Part shown: piece after piece, positions 27,418 through 34,863 of the stretch | Layout: each line of letters opens with the position of its first letter | Position numbering within the stretch: position 1 is the stretch's first letter | Assembly (NCBI GenBank): GCA_029779645.1 | Contig: JAKPAC010000004.1 | Location: forward strand, 1-64,000 | Reading direction: 5' to 3' | Source of the DNA: Actinomycetes bacterium | GTDB lineage: Bacteria > Actinomycetota > Actinomycetes > Actinomycetales > Microbacteriaceae | Length of the DNA: 64,000 nt | The notes under the pieces: model-generated | Told to the model about the DNA's origin: nothing | Database searches by the model: none | The model's input: the letters and a program-made list of their open reading frames with translations, nothing else | Translations under genes and position numbers: made by a program

Positions 27418-27963
27418 GTGAAACATCACCGTCCAGGACCCCTGAGCCTTCCCGTTCGCGACATCATGCACCGTGCCGGCGAGATGCGTGAGGTGACCCT
27501 CAACGTGCCCGCCCCTGAGACCTGGGGCGAAGGCCTCGTCGCCGTGCCCACCGGCGCGAACCTCGACGTGGAGGTGCGCCTCGAGTCGGTTCACGAGGGC
27601 ATCCTGGCGTCGGGCGACGTCGCCACCCACTACACGGGAGTGTGCGGGCGCTGTCTCGAACCGATCGACGAGCCGCTTCAAGTCGATTTTCAGGAGCTTT
27701 TCGCGTACGCTGGAAACGAAGCGGCTGACTTTGACGTTCAAGACGACCACGTGGATCTTGAAATCTTGGTCAGGGATGCGATCGTGTTGTCGCTCCCGTT
27801 TCAACCGGTGTGTGAGCCGGACTGCTCAGGTCTCGACCCCGAGACCGGCGAGAAGCTCCCGCACGGCACAGACGCAAAGCCCGAACAAGCCCTCGATCCA
27901 CGCTGGGCCGTGCTCGGAAAGTTCACCACAGGCCCCGGCGCTGGGGATGAGGACGCGGGTTAG
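27418..27963 (+). CDS. DUF177 (YceD-like) protein
   Basis: 181 residues from a GTG at 27418. The four cysteines are paired as CGRC and CEPDC, the signature of the DUF177/YceD family, which probably binds zinc. YceD relatives sit before rpmF in most bacteria and influence 23S rRNA processing; in plants the homologue is needed for plastid 23S rRNA. Only 43 bases separate it from rpmF, so the two are cotranscribed. Confidence 0.9.
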   Translation: MKHHRPGPLSLPVRDIMHRAGEMREVTLNVPAPETWGEGLVAVPTGANLDVEVRLESVHEGILASGDVATHYTGVCGRCLEPIDEPLQVDFQELFAYAGNEAADFDVQDDHVDLEILVRDAIVLSLPFQPVCEPDCSGLDPETGEKLPHGTDAKPEQALDPRWAVLGKFTTGPGAGDEDAG

Positions 27964-28006
27964 CCCGCGCCGATTCCCACGCCAGAGATAGAGAAGAGAA
28001 GCAGCT

Positions 28007-28216
28007 ATGGCTGGTAACCCTCCCAAGCGGAAGGTCTCCCGTTCCAACACCCGCTCGCGCCGCGCGCAGTGGAAGGCGGCGCCCGTCGCGCTCGTCAAGA
28101 CGATTGAGAACGGCGAGGTCGTCTACAGCCGTCCGCACCAGGCGAAGGTCGTCACCGACTCGCAGGGCACGGAGCTCTTCCTTGAGTACAAGGGCCGCAA
28201 GGTCGCTGACGTTTAG
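28007..28216 (+). CDS. rpmF: 50S ribosomal protein L32
   Basis: 69 residues, starting MAGNPPKRKVSRSNTRSRR, the canonical L32 N-terminus. It lacks the C-terminal CxxC pairs of zinc-binding L32, so it is the zinc-free (C-) form. It follows DUF177 and precedes rnc, the usual order. Confidence 0.96.
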   Translation: MAGNPPKRKVSRSNTRSRRAQWKAAPVALVKTIENGEVVYSRPHQAKVVTDSQGTELFLEYKGRKVADV

Positions 28217-28225
28217 TCAGACTCG

Positions 28226-28936
28226 ATGCACTCTGGCGTCGTGATGGCTGAAAATCTGCCGCTCGAAACGCTAGCCCAAAAGCTCGAGGTCGATATCGAT
28301 CTCGAGCTTTTGGCGTTGGCGCTGACACATCGCTCGTTCGCCTACGAGAACGACGGGATCCCGCACAACGAGCGCCTCGAGTTCCTCGGCGACTCCGTGC
28401 TGGGTCAGGCGGTGACCGTGCTGCTGTACACGCGGCATCCAGATCTCGACGAGGGATCGCTCGCGAAGCGTCGCGCCGCGGTGGTCTCGACCGTCGCCTT
28501 GGCCGAGGTCGCCAGGCGCATTGGTCTGGGCTGCTACGTCCGGCTGGGCCGCGGCGAGGAGCAGACGGGCGGACGCGACAAGGAGTCGATCCTCGCCGAC
28601 ACCACCGAGGCAGTCATCGGGGCGACCTACCTGAGCGCCGGCCCCGCCGCCGCGACCGCGCTGGTGCTGCGCCTGGTCGAGCCGCTGCTCGCCGACCCGG
28701 AGCGCTACGGCGCCGCGATGGACCCGAAGACCAGCCTGCAGGAGCTTGCCGCCCGCCTCGGCGCGCCCGCTCCCGTGTACTCGGTCGTGGCGGACGGGCC
28801 CGACCACCATCGCGAGTTCACGGCGACCGTCACCGTGGGCGAGATCGCGAGCGAGAGCGGCATGGGCTCGAGCAAGAAGCACGCCGAGATGGCCGCGGCC
28901 CTCGCGGCGTGGCGCACCCTCAGCGCACGTGCCTGA
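28226..28936 (+). CDS. rnc: Ribonuclease III
   Basis: 236 residues. Cleaves double-stranded RNA in rRNA processing. The signature NERLEFLGDSVLG is at residues about 45-57; the second acidic cluster is ADTTEAVIGATYL; the C-terminal dsRNA-binding domain (DPKTSLQELAARLG ... GMGSSKKHAEMAAALAAW) is intact. ATG 28226 is taken; ATG 28244 gives a six-residue shorter form. It begins ten bases after rpmF and overlaps mutM by eight. Confidence 0.95.
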   Translation: MHSGVVMAENLPLETLAQKLEVDIDLELLALALTHRSFAYENDGIPHNERLEFLGDSVLGQAVTVLLYTRHPDLDEGSLAKRRAAVVSTVALAEVARRIGLGCYVRLGRGEEQTGGRDKESILADTTEAVIGATYLSAGPAAATALVLRLVEPLLADPERYGAAMDPKTSLQELAARLGAPAPVYSVVADGPDHHREFTATVTVGEIASESGMGSSKKHAEMAAALAAWRTLSARA

Positions 28937-29849
28937 GCTGCCCGAGGTCGAGGTCGTGCGCCTCGGCCTCGCACCCGCCGTCACCCGCGCGACGATCTCG
29001 GGGGTCGAGGTGTTCGATCCGCGCGCGCTGACGCGGCACGACGGCGACGCCCGCGACTTCGAGGCGCGCCTTGCCGGGCGCCGAATCCTCGGTGCCGCCC
29101 GGCGCGGGAAGTTTCTGTGGATGCCGCTTGCTGCACGCTCCGCCGATGCGGCGTCGGCCGCACCCGCGGAGGCGCTGGTCGCGCACCTCGGCATGAGCGG
29201 GCAGCTGCTGCTGCGCGCACCCGGGGCCGATGCCGGCCGGCACCTGCGGGTGCGGGTGGGGCTGGAGCATCCCGAGCATGGCGAGCTGCGGGTCGACTTC
29301 GTCGACCAGCGGACGTTCGGGTCGCTCGCGATCGACGGGCTCGTGCCGACGAGCGATGGCGCAGCCGGCGGCTGGGGCGCCGCCGAGGCCCTCGTGCCCT
29401 CGCAGGTGGCGCACATCGCGCGCGACCCGCTGGACGACGCGTTCGATGCCGGCCGGCTTGGTGCCGTGCTGGCGCGCAAGAACTCGGCGGTCAAGCGCGT
29501 GCTGCTCGACCAGACCGTGCTCAGCGGCGTGGGCAACATCTATGCCGACGAGGCGCTGTGGGCGGCACGCATCCACCCCGAGACGCCCGCCTCGGCGCTG
29601 TCGCCGCGTGCGGTCGGGCGCCTGCTCGCGGAGGTGCGCGCGGTGCTCGAGAAGGCGCTGGTCGAGGGCGGCACGAGCTTCGACGAGCAGTACGTCAACG
29701 TGAACGGCGAGGCCGGGTACTTCGCGCACTCGCTCAACGCCTACGGGCGCGGGGGAGAGGCGTGTCCGCGGTGCGGTGGCCAGATCCGCCGTGAGGCGTT
29801 CATGAACCGTGGCTCGCACTTCTGCCCGAGGTGCCAGCGACGGCGGTGA
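28929..29849 (+). CDS. mutM: Formamidopyrimidine-DNA glycosylase
   Basis: 306 residues. Removes oxidised purines such as 8-oxoguanine. After fMet removal the protein starts PELPEVEVVRLGL, with catalytic Pro1 and Glu2. The helix-two-turn-helix region (LLDQTVLSGVGNIYADEAL) and the C-terminal zinc finger (CPRCGG ... FCPRC) are complete. The GTG at 28929 is fixed because Pro must be residue 2. It overlaps rnc by eight bases. In related genomes smc often follows; here 11 kb of other genes intervene. Confidence 0.96.
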   Translation: MPELPEVEVVRLGLAPAVTRATISGVEVFDPRALTRHDGDARDFEARLAGRRILGAARRGKFLWMPLAARSADAASAAPAEALVAHLGMSGQLLLRAPGADAGRHLRVRVGLEHPEHGELRVDFVDQRTFGSLAIDGLVPTSDGAAGGWGAAEALVPSQVAHIARDPLDDAFDAGRLGAVLARKNSAVKRVLLDQTVLSGVGNIYADEALWAARIHPETPASALSPRAVGRLLAEVRAVLEKALVEGGTSFDEQYVNVNGEAGYFAHSLNAYGRGGEACPRCGGQIRREAFMNRGSHFCPRCQRRR

Positions 29850-29914
29850 CCTGGCGGGTGCCCCGCGCATCCGGGATGTCATGCGCGACACGCGCTCGCC
29901 GTTAGTGTGGCGGC

Positions 29915-30322
29915 ATGGCCAAGCAGCATCCACACATCGAGAACCCCAGCGTCGACGCGCTTCGTGAGCTCGTCGCCGAGCGCCCGGTGGCGATCTCCGA
30001 GCTGTACCTGGCGTTTCACGAGCTGCTCCGCGAGACGCTCCCTGACGTCGCGGCGTCGGTCGACACGGTGGATCACGCGATCGGCTACGGCGCGCATCAG
30101 TACGGCTACAACGGGTGGGGGATGGCTGCGGTGATGCCGTACGCGAAGTGGGTCTCGCTCACGCTCATGCAGGGCTCCCTCCTTGACGACCCCGCCGGCC
30201 TGCTGACTGGCGGTGCGAAGATGCGCCACGTGAAGCTTGCGAGCCTCGATGCGCTGCGCGCGCAGCGCGGAGGCATCCGGGACCTCATCGTCGCGGCGTC
30301 GCTGCTGCACGCCGCGCCGTAG
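29915..30322 (+). CDS. DUF1801-domain protein
   Basis: 135 residues. The pattern DALRELVAERPVAISELYLAF, then TVDHAIGYGAHQYGYNGWGM and AKWVSLTLMQGSLLDDP, corresponds to DUF1801 (YdhG-like), a small alpha/beta domain of unknown function found alone or with regulators. It appears cytoplasmic with no signal peptide. It stands alone between mutM and a membrane-protein gene. Confidence 0.65.
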   Translation: MAKQHPHIENPSVDALRELVAERPVAISELYLAFHELLRETLPDVAASVDTVDHAIGYGAHQYGYNGWGMAAVMPYAKWVSLTLMQGSLLDDPAGLLTGGAKMRHVKLASLDALRAQRGGIRDLIVAASLLHAAP

Positions 30323-30472
30323 CGCGGGCGCGGTGTCTGCGCTCGGTCTGAGACGCTCCAAGGCCTTGACGCGTCACGGCTGGATTCTCGGCGTCACGCC
30401 CGGATGCTCGACGGCGCTGTCGGGTGCCTCAGCGACGCAACGTCGGTATTCCGGCGCTGATAGCCTGTCGCA

Positions 30473-31582
30473 GTGACTCGAGCGACCAAGGCGGAGGACC
30501 GCCTCGCCCAGTTTCGACGGGAATGGCCGAGTGCGGTGACGTGGGCCGACGTGCGCGCCGAGGATCCGGACGTCTTTCGTGCCGCCTCGAACGGGGCGCT
30601 CCTCCTGGTGCCTGCTGCCGCGGTGACGGTGCTCGCGTCGAGCCTCGCGATGGAGACTCCCTGGATTCACCTTCCGAATTGGCTCGACTGGGCGCGCGGC
30701 CTCGTGATGGTCGTCGCCCTCGTTCTTGCGATCGGCCTGTGGATCTGGAGCCTCATCCTGCTGTCGCTGCCGGGCGATGCTCGTCGAGGTCTCGCGATCG
30801 CAGGCTTCGCGAAGGCGCGCGGCCTGCACTACTCCCGGTACGGCCTGCCGCCGGAACGCATCGGAATCCTGCTCGCGGAGGGCCGCGGTCGAACTCCGTC
30901 GAGGGCTGCCGGGCTTGCGGGTTCAAGCCCGGCGAACCCGTCGCTGTTTCGCGCAGAGTTCGCGCTCTGGCAGAGCGCGGGCAACACGGCTCCGCCGATG
31001 CAGATCGCGATCGCGCAGTACAGCGGCAGCACGAGCGACCCCAAGGGACCGCGAAACACGTTTCGCTATCTGCAGCTGGCGCTGCCCAGGCGGCTTCCGC
31101 ACCTCATGATCGACGCACGCGGCAACGGCGGGCTCCGAAGCATGCTGTCGGGCACCCAGAAGCTCTCGCTCGAGGGCGACTTCGACCGGTACTTCTCGGT
31201 GTATGTACCCGCCGGATACGAGCGCGACGCGCTCGAGCTGCTCACCCCGGACGTGATGGTGTGCCTCATCGATCATGGTCGGAGCTGGGACATTGAGATC
31301 ATCGAGGATCGACTCGTCGTCGCCTCACACAGGGCTGGGCGCTCCTCGGATCGCGCCGAGTACACGGCGATGCTGTACTTCTCTGAACTGATCGGCGCCG
31401 AGCTCGGCCACCAGGCCCAGACGTACTCAGATCCGCGCGCCGAGCGGCCGCGGTCTCAGGTGGCCGAGGCTGGACGGCGGCTGCGGCGGCGCTCAGCGGC
31501 CTGGGTGACGGCCGCGTTCTTCGGTGTCGTCGCGGTGATGCTGGCATTCCCGCACGTGCTGGGCTGGTGGCTCGACCGATAA
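30473..31582 (+). CDS. DUF3137-like membrane protein
   Basis: 369 residues starting GTG ACT CGA at 30473. Two membrane helices lie near residues 45-60 and 70-100 (GLVMVVALVLAIGLWIWSLI), and a third at the C-terminus (AAFFGVVAVMLAFPHVLGWW). The soluble centre (GDFDRYFSVYVPAGYERDAL followed by ELLTPDVM, DIEIIEDRLVV) resembles DUF3137, a family of unknown function. A globular domain held between N- and C-terminal anchors is inferred. It precedes the structured leader of the LuxR-type gene. Confidence 0.6.
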   Translation: MTRATKAEDRLAQFRREWPSAVTWADVRAEDPDVFRAASNGALLLVPAAAVTVLASSLAMETPWIHLPNWLDWARGLVMVVALVLAIGLWIWSLILLSLPGDARRGLAIAGFAKARGLHYSRYGLPPERIGILLAEGRGRTPSRAAGLAGSSPANPSLFRAEFALWQSAGNTAPPMQIAIAQYSGSTSDPKGPRNTFRYLQLALPRRLPHLMIDARGNGGLRSMLSGTQKLSLEGDFDRYFSVYVPAGYERDALELLTPDVMVCLIDHGRSWDIEIIEDRLVVASHRAGRSSDRAEYTAMLYFSELIGAELGHQAQTYSDPRAERPRSQVAEAGRRLRRRSAAWVTAAFFGVVAVMLAFPHVLGWWLDR

Positions 31583-31925
31583 GGCGCAGCCCCAAGCGCG
31601 GCGACTCCGGCGGTGCGCGAGACGAGTGTCTTGGCGGCCGCGCTCGTGGGGCGGCCGGCCCCGGGTGAAACTCACGGCATGTCGCTCAGATGCGCGCTCC
31701 ACCGCCCTATGATGAGCGACGAGATGTGCCGGGCGAGCCATGGCCCGCCCGGCACCGTGGCCACTTCGCAGGGAGGCGGAGCGGCCACGCATCGGTGACG
31801 CGACGGAGCACGCACCGGATGCGGCACACCGAGGGGCATGTGCCGCGACGTGACACCGAGGTCACGCCTTCGAGAGCCAGGCTCTCTGCCGGTCGGGGGA
31901 ACCGGCACGGAGAATCTAACAAGGA
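31583..31925 (+). promoter_or_regulatory. Gene-free, highly structured leader before the LuxR-type gene
   Basis: No gene is visible here. The stretch holds a 10-bp hairpin (31726-31735 with 31746-31755) that may end the upstream transcript. It then has four successive inverted repeats: GCGGCACA/TGTGCCGC (31821-31828, 31839-31846), GTGAC/GTCAC (31850-31854, 31861-31865), GAGAGCC/GGCTCTC (31872-31878, 31880-31886) and TGCCGGT/ACCGGCA (31887-31893, 31901-31907). AAGGAG follows at 31921-31926. The last two stems are adjacent and close to the ribosome-binding site, so they could affect translation. Confidence 0.45.
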
Positions 31926-31937
31926 GTGTTCGCAGCT

Positions 31938-34583
31938 ATGAGCGGGAGTGCCGCACCGTCAGAGTCATCTGCCCCGCAGTTCAGTGCCGGGCAGGCCGAG
32001 TTCAGTGCGGGCGCGCATCGACACGAGCACGCGGGCCCCCCGCGTGCGACGGGCGCCTCGCGCACCGAGATGTTCCTCGACACCGTCGACGCGCTGCAGC
32101 ATGCTCGCAGCGTCGAGCTGGTGGGACGGCACGGCAGCGGACGCACCTACCTGCTGACCCAGGTGCACGATCATTTCGTGCGAATCGGGTGGCGTGTGAT
32201 CCGGGTCACGGGCATCGAGGCCTTCCGGCGTGCGTCGCTCATCGCCTTGAGCCTCGCCGGGCTGTCTGGGCGAGCCGACGGCGTCACCCCTCCGCTGATC
32301 GCGGCGTTCGAGGCGGTTCGCGAGCGGGTCATCCCCGAACACACGATCCTCATGGTGGATGATGCCGACAGCCTTGACGACGCCTCCTGGGGCGTCATCG
32401 CCGCGGCCAGCTCTCAGCTGGGCGTGCCGTATGTCGCGGTTCGCCTGCGCGAGAACAGGCACCGTGACCTCACCCATCCGCGTGGCGGCTTTCACGTGGT
32501 CTACACGATCGATGTCGGCGAGCTCGACTTCGCAGAGCTCGAGGGCATGCTGAGCGCCAACCTCGAGCTGCACTTCGACGACTCGACCATGAGCCGCATC
32601 TACGCGATGTCGGGAGGCAACATCGGGCTGGCGACCCTCATCGTCGATGCGAATCGCCGCGCGGGCAGGATGCAGGTCGACGCCAGCTCGACTGCGCGGG
32701 CGTCCGGCGCGCTGTGGGTGCCGGCACTCAAGGCGATTGCCGAGACGCTGCTGCAGCCGTTGAGCGACGAGGAGTTCGACGCGCTCAAGGCGATCGCGCT
32801 GCTGGGGCCGACCGCGATCGAGACGGTGGCGCGGGTCGTCTCAAGGGGCACCCTCACGCTGTTGGAGGACCGCGCGGTCGTCTCCGTCGTCGAGGTCGGC
32901 GGCAGGCAGCTCGTAGTGCTGAACCCGCCTCTGCTTTCCGAGTACTTCAAGCACGTTGCGACGCAGACGCAGCAGGCTGAGCTGCTCGCGAAGATCGACG
33001 TCGTCGCACAGGATGATCTTCCCGAGATCCTGGACGTGCACCCGGTGCAGGAGCGTGCGCAGTACCTCAGGCTGGTGCATGAACGGGCCAGCCGAAACAC
33101 CATCCAGGCGCGCCAGCGGTGGTCGGCTCAGCGGACGATCGGCAATGCCATCCACTTCGTGCAGACGATGCACGAAGATCCCGCGCACTCGTCGGAAGAG
33201 CTCGCGAGCGTCGTCGAATCGGCGCGCGCACTGCGCGGCACCGACGTGGAACTCGCCGACTGGGCCGTCGCATATGCGGAGCACCTGGCGTACTACGAGG
33301 CACGACTCGATGACGCGCTCGTCGTCCTCGAGTCGGCGGGGGAGGAGATCTCCACCGAGCGCATCCGCCTCGATGCGCAGCTGGTGCTCTTTCGCACCTC
33401 GTACCTCGACGTTCCAGACGAGGAGCCGTTCGCGAGTGTGCAGCTCGAAACGCTGCCCGAGCACGTGCGGCTGTCGGTCGCGATGGCGCGATTGTGCTGG
33501 CTCGTCGTGAGGGGGCGCACGCTGGACGCGGAAGCGCTCCTCGCGAGCTGGGCCACCGAGCACCTGCCGCCGGCCAAGCTCGCAGCATTCGCGACCTACG
33601 CGTTGATGGCAAACGGCAAGGCCGAAGACGCGCTTCGGCTCGTCGATGCGGGTCTGGCCTCCGCCCGGGCGGAGTTCGACGCGCGACAGATTCGGCGCTA
33701 TTCATTCCTGAAGAGCATCGCGCTGCTTTCGATGCGCCGCCACTCGGAAGCAGAAGACGTCGTCGTCGACGCGGTCGGACTGGGACTGCCCGCCGGCGAG
33801 TCGCCGCTGAGCCAGGTCGGGCTCGCGGTGCTCGGCGCCTACTTCGCGGACCGACGCGGACAGTCCGTGCTGGTGGCGGAGTTCATCCGCGAACTCGATG
33901 CCGTCGGGCTGCCCGAGGGAGCATTGCCGGCGCTGAATCGGGTGATGTTCACGATTCGGGCCGAGGCGCACAGCGGCAACGCCGAACGCGCGGCGGATGC
34001 CGCCCGCGAGGCGGGCGATGCGCTCTGGGAGCGAGGCGCGTACCTCACCGCGGCCTGGACGTACCTCGACGGCTTCAGCTACGCGCCGCGCTTGCAGGAC
34101 TGGCCGCACATCAGCGCGCGCATCGCGCAGGTGCCGTGCCCGCTGTTCGACGTTCCCCTGCGTTTCATCGGAGCACTCGTGTCTGGCGACATCCATGCAG
34201 TGCAGGAGCAGATCGCTCGGCTGAAGAGCGAGGGCCGACTCATCGATGCCCAGTACGCCGCGCAGATCACACACGCAGCGGCGGGGCTGCTCGACGCGCA
34301 GCGGGCCGAGGCGCTGCGGGGCGTGATCGACGACGCGGTGCGGATTGTCGATCGGCAGCGTCACACCGCCCAGCGCACCGCCGAGCTCACCGCGCGCGAG
34401 CGTGAGGTGGCCGAGCTGATCGCCGCCGGGCTGAGCAATCCGCAGATCGCCGAGGCGCTCGTCGTGTCGATCCGCACGGTTGAATCGCACATCAACAAGC
34501 TCATGAAGAAGATCGGTGCTCGCGAGCGCAGCGACGTTCGGCAGTACCTGATTCGCGAGGGGCTCACGCAGGCGTGGTCGTAG
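31938..34583 (+). CDS. Large LuxR-family ATPase regulator (LAL/STAND type)
   Basis: 881 residues. The N-terminus has a Walker A (VGRHGSGRTYLL, residues about 50-61) and Walker B (ILMVDDADSLDD). A long helical middle (residues 330-790) looks like TPR-type repeats. The C-terminal LuxR HTH (LTAREREVAELIAAGL, SNPQIAEALVVSIRTVESHI) completes the LAL/MalT-like layout. Such proteins switch on nearby operons in response to a ligand. ATG 31938 lies 11 bases after AAGGAG; GTG 31926 is an alternative. The next gene, encoding a surface protein, is the obvious candidate target. Confidence 0.85.
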   Translation: MSGSAAPSESSAPQFSAGQAEFSAGAHRHEHAGPPRATGASRTEMFLDTVDALQHARSVELVGRHGSGRTYLLTQVHDHFVRIGWRVIRVTGIEAFRRASLIALSLAGLSGRADGVTPPLIAAFEAVRERVIPEHTILMVDDADSLDDASWGVIAAASSQLGVPYVAVRLRENRHRDLTHPRGGFHVVYTIDVGELDFAELEGMLSANLELHFDDSTMSRIYAMSGGNIGLATLIVDANRRAGRMQVDASSTARASGALWVPALKAIAETLLQPLSDEEFDALKAIALLGPTAIETVARVVSRGTLTLLEDRAVVSVVEVGGRQLVVLNPPLLSEYFKHVATQTQQAELLAKIDVVAQDDLPEILDVHPVQERAQYLRLVHERASRNTIQARQRWSAQRTIGNAIHFVQTMHEDPAHSSEELASVVESARALRGTDVELADWAVAYAEHLAYYEARLDDALVVLESAGEEISTERIRLDAQLVLFRTSYLDVPDEEPFASVQLETLPEHVRLSVAMARLCWLVVRGRTLDAEALLASWATEHLPPAKLAAFATYALMANGKAEDALRLVDAGLASARAEFDARQIRRYSFLKSIALLSMRRHSEAEDVVVDAVGLGLPAGESPLSQVGLAVLGAYFADRRGQSVLVAEFIRELDAVGLPEGALPALNRVMFTIRAEAHSGNAERAADAAREAGDALWERGAYLTAAWTYLDGFSYAPRLQDWPHISARIAQVPCPLFDVPLRFIGALVSGDIHAVQEQIARLKSEGRLIDAQYAAQITHAAAGLLDAQRAEALRGVIDDAVRIVDRQRHTAQRTAELTAREREVAELIAAGLSNPQIAEALVVSIRTVESHINKLMKKIGARERSDVRQYLIREGLTQAWS

Positions 34584-34863
34584 CCGCCTTCGCCGGCTGA
34601 CGAGCCCTCCGCCGCTCGAGACCCGCGTTCCGTCGCCGCACGGAGGCGGCGCGGTTCTCCACCGGTGTTCGTGTGCGCTCCGCGCACGTATGCGCCGATC
34701 GCACTGAGATCGGCTCCTCTCCCGATGTCGTTGCGCCGTGCGACCCCACACTTTTGGGTGTCGCGTGGAGCGCGATGCAGGTGGGTGCGATTGATCTCGT
34801 GGACGAGGGTTCCCGAGGATTCGCTCCCATGCTGGGCAGGCAAGGTTGAGGGGATGAGAAGCG

